Source of the DNA: Acidimicrobiaceae bacterium UBA7830
GTDB lineage: Bacteria > Actinomycetota > Acidimicrobiia > Acidimicrobiales > Ilumatobacteraceae
DNA length: 28,637 bases
Direction: 5' to 3'
NCBI GenBank assembly: GCA_002501485.1
Contig: DLTS01000098.1
Span: forward strand, 1-28,637
Shown piece after piece: positions 16,301-23,999 of the stretch; within the stretch, counting starts at the first letter, position 1, and each line of letters begins with the position of its first letter. A program made the translations under genes and the position numbers. The notes under the pieces are model-generated. The model did not search any database. It saw only the letters and a list, made by a program, of their open reading frames with translations, and had not been told where the DNA came from.

Positions 16301-17473
16301 GTGCTTGCATTCACCTTCCCCGGTCAGGGGTCACAACGACCAGGCATGGGGCGGCCTTGGGCCGACCACGACAGCTGGGAACTCGTACAAGAAGCGTCAG
16401 AAGTAGTCGGCCGAGATGTGGCACATCTTCTTCTCGACGCCGACGCCGACGAACTCAAAGACACTCGAAACGCCCAGCTGACGACATTTGTGTCGAGTCT
16501 CATGGTGCTCGACGCAGTTGAACGCCTCGGCGTCTCACCCGATGTTCTCGCCGGACACAGCCTAGGTGAATACACCGCCCTCGCCGCTTCGGGAGCACTC
16601 GGCTTCTCTGAAGGCGTCACACTTGTGCAAGAACGCGCCGATGCAATGCACGATGCCGGCAACGAACAGCCAGGGACAATGGCAGCAGTGCTCGGCCTTG
16701 ACGACGACCAAGTAGAGGTTGCGTGCAACCTTGCCGACGATGAGGTGTGGGTTGCGAACTTCAACGCCCCAGGTCAAGTCGTCATCGCAGGATCTCCAAG
16801 TGGCGTGGAAGCCGGCGGGGTACACGCGAAATCGCTCGGCGCAAAGAAGGTCATGCCCCTCCAAGTTTCAGGTGCATTTCACACCCCCTTCATGTCAGCC
16901 GCCCGCGACCGCCTTCGAAGCGCAATTACCGCTGCCGGCATTCGCGACAGCGAAATTGCCATCGTTTCCAATGTTGATTCGCAACCGCACACGCTCGGAG
17001 ACGAGTGGACCTCACTGCTCTCAGCCCAACTATCAAGCCCGGTGCGATGGAAGCATGGGTTACAGGCCATGTCAGAGATGGGCGTCACCGCATTCGCTGA
17101 ACTCGGCCCAGGCGGAGTTCTCAACGGAATGGCAAAGCGCACCATTAAAGAGGCGAAGACGATCTCGGTAGCCACACCCGATGAACTCGACAAGCTGCTC
17201 GAATGGCTCGGTGGAGAACCTGTTGCCGTAGCTAATGAACATGAAGGAGAACACCTCTTCGCTCACGAGCGGCTCGTCGTTAGCCCGGCTACTGGAATTT
17301 TCTCAACCGCAGGCCTTGACGACGGAACCGCGATTTCGGTTGGCACCGTGCTCGGCACCGTTGCCGACGAAGAAGTTCGTTCACCCTTCGCAGGCGTTCT
17401 GCAGAGCTACATCGCCGTCGACACAGAACGAGTGGCGGCACGACAACCCATCGCCTGGCTGCGCACCAACTGA
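16301..17473 (+). CDS. fabD: Malonyl-CoA:ACP transacylase with C-terminal carrier-like barrel
   Basis: FabD moves malonyl groups from CoA to acyl carrier protein, starting type II fatty-acid synthesis. Residues 1-290 are a full transacylase: GQGSQ (8-12), nucleophile S87 in GHSLGEY, carboxylate-binding R112 (VQERADAM) and H194 (GAFHTPFM). The protein is 390 residues, about 80 more than usual. The extra part (about 322-390) reads like a biotinyl/lipoyl barrel: VVSPATGIF, then GTAISVGTVLGTV, then VRSPFAGVL and QPIAWLR, as in AccB, but the EAMK loop carrying the modified lysine is replaced by ADEE. It therefore cannot be biotinylated there and is probably a structural or docking domain (inference). 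GTG start without a ribosome binding site, after a TAGCCT box. Confidence 0.93.
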   Translation: MLAFTFPGQGSQRPGMGRPWADHDSWELVQEASEVVGRDVAHLLLDADADELKDTRNAQLTTFVSSLMVLDAVERLGVSPDVLAGHSLGEYTALAASGALGFSEGVTLVQERADAMHDAGNEQPGTMAAVLGLDDDQVEVACNLADDEVWVANFNAPGQVVIAGSPSGVEAGGVHAKSLGAKKVMPLQVSGAFHTPFMSAARDRLRSAITAAGIRDSEIAIVSNVDSQPHTLGDEWTSLLSAQLSSPVRWKHGLQAMSEMGVTAFAELGPGGVLNGMAKRTIKEAKTISVATPDELDKLLEWLGGEPVAVANEHEGEHLFAHERLVVSPATGIFSTAGLDDGTAISVGTVLGTVADEEVRSPFAGVLQSYIAVDTERVAARQPIAWLRTN

Positions 17474-17483
17474 GCACGAGATC

Positions 17484-17491
17484 GGAAGGAG
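17484..17491 (+). promoter_or_regulatory. Ribosome binding site of fabH
   Basis: GGAAGGAG lies six bases before the fabH ATG in the 24-bp space after fabD. It contrasts with the first gene of the operon, which has none. Confidence 0.65.
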
Positions 17492-17497
17492 AGCAAC

Positions 17498-18451
17498 ATG
17501 CCCGCAACCCGACCCGGAGCACAAGGGGCCGTCATCACCGGATGGGGAATGGCCCTTCCTGAACGAGTCGTCACCAATCGCGAGCTCGCCGAAACCCTCG
17601 AAACCAGCGACGAGTGGATCGTTGCACGCACCGGAATTCACAAACGCCATATTGGCGGAAGCACCGCCAGCCTCTCTCTCGAATCTGCCCAACAGGCCCT
17701 CGACATGGCAGGGGTGAGCCCCGATGACATCGATGCCCTTATCTTGTCGACCACCACCCCCGACCGGGCATGGGGCACATCGGCAATCATCCAAGACAAA
17801 CTAGGACTGAAATGTGGCGCCTTCGATCTCAACGCCGCATGCTCCGGGTTCGTCTACGGGCTCATCAACGCTCATGGTCTCATCGCTATGGGGGCCGAAC
17901 GAGTCCTCGTCATCGGAGCCGACACCCTCTCTCGAATCGTCGACTGGAACGACCGCGGGACAGCCCCGCTCTTTGCTGACGGTTCTGGTGCCATGGTGCT
18001 CGAAGCAGTCGATTCTGGTGGGGGCCAGCTACTCGGATGGGATCTTGATGCCGACGGCAGCGCAAGTGAAATCCTCTGGGCAGACGTCGGTGGCACCGTC
18101 AACATGGAAGGCAAAGAGGTCTTTCGTCGGGCGGTGCGCATCATGATGGATTCAGCCGAAAAATCGATGGCACACGCCGGCATCACCTCGGACGACCTCA
18201 CACTGATCGTGCCGCACCAAGCAAATATCCGAATCATCCAAGCCGCATGCGAACGCCTGGGCGTTGAAATGGACCGAGCTGCTGTAACCATTGACCACAC
18301 CGGCAACACCTCATCAGCATCGATTCCAATGGCATTATGCGAAGCCCTCGAGGCAGGTCGAGTTGCCCCCGGCGATCACGTACTGCTTGTCGGATTTGGT
18401 GGTGGCATGACCGCCGCAAGTGCAGTACTCAAATGGGGAGGAACGTCATGA
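17498..18451 (+). CDS. fabH: Beta-ketoacyl-ACP synthase III
   Basis: FabH condenses an acyl-CoA primer with malonyl-ACP to begin each fatty-acid chain. The 317-residue thiolase-fold protein has the complete Cys-His-Asn triad: C115 in LNAACSGFVYG, H240 in VPHQANIRI and N270 in DHTGNTSSAS. Length is normal. In many Actinomycetota FabH prefers branched-chain primers; preference cannot be read here. It follows fabD by 24 bp and its TGA overlaps the fabG ATG. Confidence 0.95.
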   Translation: MPATRPGAQGAVITGWGMALPERVVTNRELAETLETSDEWIVARTGIHKRHIGGSTASLSLESAQQALDMAGVSPDDIDALILSTTTPDRAWGTSAIIQDKLGLKCGAFDLNAACSGFVYGLINAHGLIAMGAERVLVIGADTLSRIVDWNDRGTAPLFADGSGAMVLEAVDSGGGQLLGWDLDADGSASEILWADVGGTVNMEGKEVFRRAVRIMMDSAEKSMAHAGITSDDLTLIVPHQANIRIIQAACERLGVEMDRAAVTIDHTGNTSSASIPMALCEALEAGRVAPGDHVLLVGFGGGMTAASAVLKWGGTS

Positions 18452-19155
18452 GCAGAGTTGTTCTCGTCACCGGAGGTTCACGCGGCATCGGTCTCGCAAT
18501 CGCACACCGATTTGCCGAACTCGGCGACCACGTCGCCGTCACCTACCACAGCTCTCCCCCACCAGAGGGCCTCTTCGGAGTCAAATGCGACGTCACCTCC
18601 ACCGAAGAGATTGACCTAGCCTTCACCGCTATCGAAGAGCACTTCGGATCACCCGTTGAGATCCTCGTCTCCAACGCCGGCATTACCCGAGACACCCTGC
18701 TTCTTCGGATGGGCGACGACGACTTCGGAGACGTCATCGATGCCAATCTCACCGCAGCATTCCGAGTCTCAAAACGGGCAGTGCAGCAAATGCTTCGAGC
18801 AAGAAAAGGTCGCATAATTTACGTTTCATCGGTAGTCGGGCTACTCGGTGCTGCCGGACAAGCGAACTATGCAGCCTCAAAAGCTGGGCTCGTCGGACTC
18901 GCCCGATCGCTCGCTCGAGAACTCGGTTCACGCTCGATCACCGTGAACGTTGTCGCCCCTGGGCCCGTAAGCACCGACATGACTGCAGCACTCGGTGAGG
19001 ACCGACTCTCTGCTATCACGGCTGCAGTCCCCCTCGCCCGCATGGCCGAACCCGACGAAATCGCCGGGGTGGTCACCTTCCTCGCTTCCCAAGACGCCGG
19101 ATACATCACCGGCGCAGTGATCCCTGTCGATGGTGGCCTCGGCATGGGCCATTGA
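18448..19155 (+). CDS. fabG: 3-oxoacyl-ACP reductase
   Basis: FabG reduces 3-oxoacyl-ACP with NADPH in each elongation round. The 235-residue short-chain dehydrogenase has the cofactor motif TGGSRGIG (8-15), NAG (76-78) and the catalytic set N100, S128, Y141 and K145 (YAASK). Start: the frame is open upstream into fabH, but the ATG at 18448 overlaps the fabH stop (ATGA), has GGGGAGGAA just upstream, and puts the glycine motif at the expected distance. A 77-bp space then separates it from acpP. Confidence 0.94.
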   Translation: MSRVVLVTGGSRGIGLAIAHRFAELGDHVAVTYHSSPPPEGLFGVKCDVTSTEEIDLAFTAIEEHFGSPVEILVSNAGITRDTLLLRMGDDDFGDVIDANLTAAFRVSKRAVQQMLRARKGRIIYVSSVVGLLGAAGQANYAASKAGLVGLARSLARELGSRSITVNVVAPGPVSTDMTAALGEDRLSAITAAVPLARMAEPDEIAGVVTFLASQDAGYITGAVIPVDGGLGMGH

Positions 19156-19185
19156 ACGCTCCGCCACCCAGCGTCACAGATTTCG

Positions 19186-19191
19186 TAGAAT
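19186..19191 (+). promoter_or_regulatory. Predicted -10 box of acpP
   Basis: TAGAAT in the 77-bp fabG-acpP space, suggesting an internal promoter for acpP-fabF with a transcription start near 19198 and a leader of about 35 nt carrying a ribosome binding site. The -35 region is poor. Confidence 0.4.
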
Positions 19192-19198
19192 TAGAAGC

Positions 19199-19210
19199 GG
19201 TCAATTGACC
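19199..19210. promoter_or_regulatory. Perfect 12-bp palindrome at the presumed acpP start
   Basis: GGTCAATTGACC is fully self-complementary and lies just after the TAGAAT box, where a repressor site would block initiation. It could be an operator of a fatty-acid regulator, but no binding protein is known from this window. Confidence 0.35.
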
Positions 19211-19221
19211 AACAACAAACC

Positions 19222-19227
19222 AAGGAG
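19222..19227 (+). promoter_or_regulatory. Ribosome binding site of acpP
   Basis: AAGGAG, five bases before the GTG start at 19233. It decides this start codon over other in-frame possibilities. Confidence 0.7.
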
Positions 19228-19232
19228 TAACC

Positions 19233-19469
19233 GTGGACCAAGCATTGTTCGCCCGTTTCAGCAAGTGCGCAGTCGAAGTGCTGTCAGTTTCTGAAGACCA
19301 AGTAACACCAGAGGCACGATTCGGTGACGACCTCGACGCCGACAGCCTCGACCTCGTCGAGCTCGTCATGGCGCTCGAAGAAGAGTTCGGAATTGAAGTT
19401 CCCGAAGAGGAACTCGAAGGAATCGAAACAGTCGGACAGGCCTACGATTTGGTGGCCGGCAAACTCTGA
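19233..19469 (+). CDS. acpP: Acyl carrier protein
   Basis: ACP carries growing acyl chains on a phosphopantetheine arm. The 78-residue acidic protein has the attachment serine S38 in the canonical DADSLDLVELVM motif and helix III EEFGIEVPEEE. GTG start with a good ribosome binding site. Its TGA overlaps the fabF ATG by one base (TGATG), suggesting coupled translation. It probably has its own promoter, fitting the high amount of ACP that cells need. Confidence 0.96.
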   Translation: MDQALFARFSKCAVEVLSVSEDQVTPEARFGDDLDADSLDLVELVMALEEEFGIEVPEEELEGIETVGQAYDLVAGKL

Positions 19470-20668
19470 TGCAAGGCAGCGGTCGGCGTATCGCCGTCAC
19501 CGGTCTTGGCGTTGTTGCGCCGTGCGGTCTCGGCAAAGAAGCGTTCTGGAACGGTCTTCTCGGGCCCGGACTCGTCGACGTTGGACGGCGGACGTCCATT
19601 GACGACTGGGATCCATCTCCATGGTTCGACTCTCCTAAAGACGCTCGGCGCGCCGACCGCAGCGAGCAATACGCTCTCGCCGCAGCGACCGAGGCCCTTG
19701 AACAATCGGGGCGACCCGCAGCGAGCGATGACCGTATTGGCACCATCTTCGGGACAGGCGTAGGCGGCATCCAAACCCTCGAAGAACAAATTGCAATCCG
19801 TCTCGACAAGGGCGAGCGTAGAGTGTCGCCGTTCCTCGTTCCCATGATGATGGCTAATGCCTCTGGCGCCGCTGTCTCAATGCGGTTTGGCTTCAAAGGA
19901 CCAAACGAGACGATTTGCACTGCGTGCGCGGCAGGTACACACGCAATTGGGTACGCAAGCCGCCTCATTGCGTGGGGGCTTGCCGACGCTGTCATCGCAG
20001 GAGGAACTGAGTACGCCGGTACTGACACCTCCCTTGCATCATTTGGCAATATGACCGCGTTGTCGTCAACTGGCACTTCCCGACCGTTCGATGCCGATCG
20101 AGATGGTTTCGTCATGGGAGAAGGAGCAGCTGTGCTCGTGCTCGAAGAGTGGAATTCAGCGGTCGACCGAGGAGCCACCATTATTGGCGAAATACTCGGT
20201 GCCGCATCGAATGCCGATGCCCACCACGTCACTGCTCCCTCACCTGGTGGAATCGGAGCAATTCAATGTATGGAACTAGCGCTCGCCGACGCAGGTGTTG
20301 AGCCGGCAAGCATCCGTCAAATCAACGCTCACGGCACCTCGACACCGCTAAATGACGCAGCCGAAGGTGCAGCCATTACGTCGGTATTCGGTGAGCGAGT
20401 GGTTCCTGTGGTGTCAACAAAAGGCGTGACCGGCCATGCTCTTGGTGCGGCTGGGGCCCTTGAGGCGGCCGCAGTGTTGCTTTCGATGCATCACTCGCTA
20501 ATCCCACCCACTGCGAACACAGCCAACGTCGACAGCGAGATGACCATTGACGTCGTCACGGGTTCACCTCGACCGTGGGAGCCCGGCCCGACAATGTCAA
20601 ACAACTTTGGGTTTGGCGGCCATAACGGGTCGATCGTGATTGGCACCGGTGCCGATCACCCTTCTTAG
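19469..20668 (+). CDS. fabF: Beta-ketoacyl-ACP synthase II
   Basis: FabF extends acyl-ACP by condensation with malonyl-ACP. The 399-residue thiolase-fold protein has C153 in ICTACAAGTHAIG, H288 in NAHGTSTPLND, K318 and H323 in KGVTGHALGAAGA, that is, the full Cys-His-His set with the structural Lys. The C-terminal NNFGFGGHNGS loop is present. Length is slightly short of the usual 410. It ends the plus-strand fatty-acid operon, two bases from the stop of the convergent fabZ. Confidence 0.95.
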   Translation: MQGSGRRIAVTGLGVVAPCGLGKEAFWNGLLGPGLVDVGRRTSIDDWDPSPWFDSPKDARRADRSEQYALAAATEALEQSGRPAASDDRIGTIFGTGVGGIQTLEEQIAIRLDKGERRVSPFLVPMMMANASGAAVSMRFGFKGPNETICTACAAGTHAIGYASRLIAWGLADAVIAGGTEYAGTDTSLASFGNMTALSSTGTSRPFDADRDGFVMGEGAAVLVLEEWNSAVDRGATIIGEILGAASNADAHHVTAPSPGGIGAIQCMELALADAGVEPASIRQINAHGTSTPLNDAAEGAAITSVFGERVVPVVSTKGVTGHALGAAGALEAAAVLLSMHHSLIPPTANTANVDSEMTIDVVTGSPRPWEPGPTMSNNFGFGGHNGSIVIGTGADHPS

Positions 20669-20670
20669 CG

Positions 20671-21081
20671 TCACGCAATCACGAACATGAGGTCGACCTC
20701 ACAGGCGACTTCACCATTTACCGAAGCAGTTCCCGAACCTCGACCGGCACGACTTGAGAGCCGTCCCATCGTGCATTCGAGTAACAGTTCGTCGCCCGGC
20801 ACGACTTGTCGCCTAAAGCGAGCCTTATCGATGCCGCCAAATAACGGAAGGCGTCCCGCAAAACGTTCGTCGGCGAGTACAGCAAGTGCCCCCACCTGAG
20901 CGATTGACTCGCACATCAGCACCCCTGGCAACGTTGGCTGTCCTGGAAAATGCCCCTCGAAGAACCACTCTTCGCCAGACAATTTCCACCGTCCGCTCGC
21001 TGACTCTCCTGGAGCGATATTTACGATCTCGTCGACAAACAAAAATGGCGGACGGTGTGGAAGTAGGTCTTCTGGGCGCAC
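20671..21081 (-). CDS. fabZ: 3-hydroxyacyl-ACP dehydratase
   Basis: FabZ removes water from 3-hydroxyacyl-ACP. The 136-residue hotdog-fold protein has the N-terminal LPHRPPFLFVD, the catalytic H44 in GHFPGQPTLPGV and E58 in CESIAQVGAL, the arrangement typical of FabZ rather than FabA. GTG start, no clear ribosome binding site, 6 nt after a TAAGGT box on the minus strand. It faces fabF tail to tail with a 2-bp gap, so the dehydratase is regulated apart from the other fatty-acid genes although next to them. Confidence 0.93.
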   Translation of the reverse strand: MRPEDLLPHRPPFLFVDEIVNIAPGESASGRWKLSGEEWFFEGHFPGQPTLPGVLMCESIAQVGALAVLADERFAGRLPLFGGIDKARFRRQVVPGDELLLECTMGRLSSRAGRGSGTASVNGEVACEVDLMFVIA

Positions 21082-21087
21082 AACTTG

Positions 21088-21093
21088 ACCTTA
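21088..21093 (-). promoter_or_regulatory. Predicted -10 box of leaderless fabZ
   Basis: TAAGGT on the minus strand followed by six bases and the fabZ GTG. The spacing equals that before fabD and the rhomboid-like gene. No -35 hexamer seen. Confidence 0.42.
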
Positions 21094-21105
21094 CTCTCAT
21101 CATTG

Positions 21106-21143
21106 GCACCCCTCTCTGGATCGCTAATGAGAGCCAGGGGTGC
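21106..21143. terminator. Long hairpin between the SCO6745-family gene and fabZ
   Basis: GCACCCCTCTCT pairs with AGAG-(CC)-AGGGGTGC: a 12-bp stem with a 2-base bulge and a 12-base loop. It lies 8 bases beyond the stop of the SCO6745-family gene, so it may terminate the glyS-trp transcript. There is no T-tract after it on either strand, so it could instead be a protein binding site upstream of fabZ. Confidence 0.45.
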
Positions 21144-21151
21144 GGCACGCT

Positions 21152-22000
21152 CTAGGAGGGTTTGTCGAGCCCCATCGGGTTAGGAAAAGGAATCTCCTGC
21201 TGTTCACGGATGCGCCCAGCCGCCAATTCGAGAGCAGCGAGCACTGCTTCGTACTCATCAGCGAGCCGTGAGACCACTGCAAACGCCTGCCGGTCGGTCA
21301 TGTCCTCTACCTCAGCACGAAGCGCACGGCCGGTATCACTCAGACGATCTCGGGACTCCAACAACCCGATGTTGACGAGACGTTCCACAGTGCCTGACAT
21401 GTGATTGTGATGCCAGCCTCGAGATTCCTCAAACATCTCAAGCTCAATACCTCGCTCAATCGCGAGCAACACGGTTGCTTCAAGCCCGTTAATTCCGAGA
21501 ACGGCCAACGCAGCGACATGGCTATCACCCCGATGCTCTCGCACAGTGGTACACCATTGCCACAGGTCTCGCAGCGCAACCCCTTCTGGAAGCAGAGCCC
21601 GATTCGCAGAGAACAACCCCCGTCCGTGAGGAACGATCGCCGTCACCGCTGACTGCATCACATGCAACATGTCATCGTTCGGGGGTACCACGCCAAGCCG
21701 CTGCAATGCCTGTTCGGCGCTCTGGCTACGAGCACGCAGCGCCTCCTTTGGCGTTGCGAACGACCATGCATCTGGCAACGCACGGTTCACCCTGTCAGCA
21801 CTGAAATTGTTGAACAGGGCTTCCACAACCGCCGGCTGAACCCTTCCGAGCGGGGCCGACCGGAAGCCGAAGTATCCCATCCAAAAGCCCTTGAAACCAA
21901 CGTCTTGGGCGGCACGAGTACTCTCGGCGGAAAAATACGTGACGGCATGAATCGTTTCGACCGCCCTCCACAGCCGGCGCGACGGCGACTCTCCATTCAT
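21152..22000 (-). CDS. SCO6745-family protein
   Basis: A 282-residue soluble, mostly helical protein that I recognise as the SCO6745 family of Actinomycetota, whose function is not established. Family landmarks are the N-terminal ETIHAVTYFSAES, FWMGYFGFRSAPLG, the LWQWCTTVREHRGDSHVAAL segment with the conserved REHRGD, and the NPMGLDKPS terminus. The C-terminal half (about 190-245: SGTVERLVNIGLLESRDRLSDTGRAL) looks like a winged helix, so a MarR-like regulator has been suggested by similarity, but the conserved REHRGDSH stretch could also be a ligand site. It lies 35 bp after trpA on the same strand and is followed by a hairpin. Confidence 0.68.
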   Translation of the reverse strand: MNGESPSRRLWRAVETIHAVTYFSAESTRAAQDVGFKGFWMGYFGFRSAPLGRVQPAVVEALFNNFSADRVNRALPDAWSFATPKEALRARSQSAEQALQRLGVVPPNDDMLHVMQSAVTAIVPHGRGLFSANRALLPEGVALRDLWQWCTTVREHRGDSHVAALAVLGINGLEATVLLAIERGIELEMFEESRGWHHNHMSGTVERLVNIGLLESRDRLSDTGRALRAEVEDMTDRQAFAVVSRLADEYEAVLAALELAAGRIREQQEIPFPNPMGLDKPS

Positions 22001-22035
22001 TGGTAAAACTTCAACATCGGGCGACGAATGCCGGA

Positions 22036-22812
22036 CTACACCGCGTCGATTGCCGCACGCACCTCAGCGACGTAGTGGCCAACTTCATCGGGTCCTGACT
22101 CCATGAGTCGGCGTACCATCGAGGCTCCTTGAATGACTCCGTCCGCGACCTGAACTGCAGTGGCAGCCTGTTCTGCATTTGAGACGCCCACTCCGACCAA
22201 CACCGGAGTGTCAGTGACCGCTTTCAGCCGCTCGGCAAGCGCTGTTGCGGTTTCGGCAAGGGTATCGCGCTCGCCGGTGACGCCAAGCAACCCGACCGAG
22301 TACACGAAACCTCGCGCCCGCTCAACGATTCGAGGTAAGCGATCATCGGGAGCAGTCGGTGCAGCAAGCATGATCGTTGCCACCCCGGCATCATCGGCGG
22401 CCGCCGCCCATTCGTCTGACTCTTCCAACGGAAGATCCGGCAAAATCGCACCGGTGACGCCCGCCTCTACGAGCCGGCTCGCAAATCTAATTGGCCCATC
22501 ATGGTGCACTAGATTGTAATAAGTCATCACCGCAAGGGGAATGTCGACATCAAGAGAACGCACCTCTTCCAAGACCGACTGCGGCGTCGTTCCACCCTCG
22601 AGGGCGGCTTGCGAGGCCTGTTGAATGACGGGGCCGTCCATCACAGGGTCAGAGAATGGAATGCCGATCTCAACCGCATCTGCACCGTTCGCCGCGCAGG
22701 CTCGAACTGCATCTTGCCAACCTCGGTATCCGCCAGTGATGTACGGAACGAGCAGTTTGCGGCCATCATCTCGTAACGCTCGTAGCGACGTTGCGAGATC
22801 AGGTGTCGTCAT
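22036..22812 (-). CDS. trpA: Tryptophan synthase alpha subunit
   Basis: TrpA splits indole-3-glycerol phosphate to indole, which is channelled to TrpB. The 258-residue TIM barrel has both catalytic acids in the signature VEIGIPFSDPVMDGP (E48, D59) and the phosphate-binding GVGVSN late in the chain. ATG start overlapping the trpB stop as ATGA, so alpha and beta subunits are translationally coupled, as fits a 1:1 complex. Confidence 0.96.
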   Translation of the reverse strand: MTTPDLATSLRALRDDGRKLLVPYITGGYRGWQDAVRACAANGADAVEIGIPFSDPVMDGPVIQQASQAALEGGTTPQSVLEEVRSLDVDIPLAVMTYYNLVHHDGPIRFASRLVEAGVTGAILPDLPLEESDEWAAAADDAGVATIMLAAPTAPDDRLPRIVERARGFVYSVGLLGVTGERDTLAETATALAERLKAVTDTPVLVGVGVSNAEQAATAVQVADGVIQGASMVRRLMESGPDEVGHYVAEVRAAIDAV

Positions 22813-23999
22813 AAGCGATCCTTGAGGACATCCACCATCTGCCCCACATCTTTGTCGCCGCGACCAGAAAGATTTAGCAACACGGTCTGGCCCTGCATCG
22901 TGTGCGCCTCACGCACCACCCACGCCAACGCGTGAGCCGGTTCGAGAGCGGGAATGATCCCTTCTGTCTGACTCAACAACTGAAAAGCGTCAACGACCTC
23001 ATCGTCTGTCACCGTCGGATATTCAGCCCGACCGATCGACGCAAGATGCGAATGTTCTGGGCCAATGCCTGGATAATCAAGCCCAGCTGAAATCGAATGC
23101 GCTTCCTCGACCTGACCATATTCGTCTTGCATGAGATAACTGCGCATGCCGTGAACAACACCTGGAATTGAACGGGAAACAGCTGCGCCACCTCGGGGCT
23201 CGACCCCAACGAGGCGAGACCGGGTGTCGACGAACCCTGAGAAAATACCGAGCGCATTTGAGCCACCACCGACACAGGCCGTCACGACATCGGGGTCGTC
23301 TCCGAGCAGCGAACGAGCTTGCTCGCGGGCTTCATCACCAATGACACGATGGAACTGGCGCACCATCCACGGGTACGGATGAGGGCCCATCACCGAACCT
23401 AAGCAGTAATGAGTATTGCCTACGGTGGCAACCCAGTCACGCATGGCTTCGTTCACTGCATCTTTCAGCGTGCGACTTCCAGACTGCACCGCTTCAACCT
23501 CGGCGCCAAGAAGCCGCATTCTGAAGACGTTGAGGGACTGACGTTCGACGTCGACCGCCCCCATGTACACCTTGCATTCCATGCCAAGAAGAGCTGCTGC
23601 TGTTGCGGATGCAACACCATGCTGACCGGCACCGGTCTCGGCGACCAACCGGGTCTTACCCATTCGTTTCGCCAGAAATGCCTGCCCCAGCACGTTGTTG
23701 ATCTTGTGAGAGCCGGTGTGATTCAGGTCTTCTCGCTTTAATAGAAGGCGAAGCCCGAGCTGCTCACCCAGGCGGTGGCACTCTGAGAGACCAGACGGTC
23801 GACCGGCATAGTCACGAAGGGCAACGTTAAGTTCTTCACGCCACTGCTGATCAGCCCACGCTTCACGAAAGCCCTCCTCGAGTTCCTGGCACGCAGGAAC
23901 GAGGGTTTCGGGCACAAAACGGCCACCAAACTCACCAAACCGGCCAGATGTATCTGGCTCCGACATCAATGAGTCGTCACGTCGCTCAGCAATAGTCAT
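22809..23999 (-). CDS. trpB: Tryptophan synthase beta subunit
   Basis: TrpB joins indole and serine to tryptophan using pyridoxal phosphate. The 396-residue protein has the Schiff-base K99 in NHTGSHKIN, the catalytic E121 in AETGAGQHG and the phosphate loop GGGSNA (244-249). This is the standard TrpB1 type that pairs with TrpA, not TrpB2. ATG start overlaps the trpF stop. Residues 1-18 are a short variable lead; an internal ATG at residue 12 is possible but lacks the overlap. Confidence 0.97.
   Translation of the reverse strand: MTIAERRDDSLMSEPDTSGRFGEFGGRFVPETLVPACQELEEGFREAWADQQWREELNVALRDYAGRPSGLSECHRLGEQLGLRLLLKREDLNHTGSHKINNVLGQAFLAKRMGKTRLVAETGAGQHGVASATAAALLGMECKVYMGAVDVERQSLNVFRMRLLGAEVEAVQSGSRTLKDAVNEAMRDWVATVGNTHYCLGSVMGPHPYPWMVRQFHRVIGDEAREQARSLLGDDPDVVTACVGGGSNALGIFSGFVDTRSRLVGVEPRGGAAVSRSIPGVVHGMRSYLMQDEYGQVEEAHSISAGLDYPGIGPEHSHLASIGRAEYPTVTDDEVVDAFQLLSQTEGIIPALEPAHALAWVVREAHTMQGQTVLLNLSGRGDKDVGQMVDVLKDRL

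Noticed and set aside
19366..20232. Minus-strand open frame of 288 codons across acpP and fabF
   Set aside because: Ser/Arg/Pro-rich translation typical of an antisense frame in GC-rich DNA; fabF and acpP account for the region.
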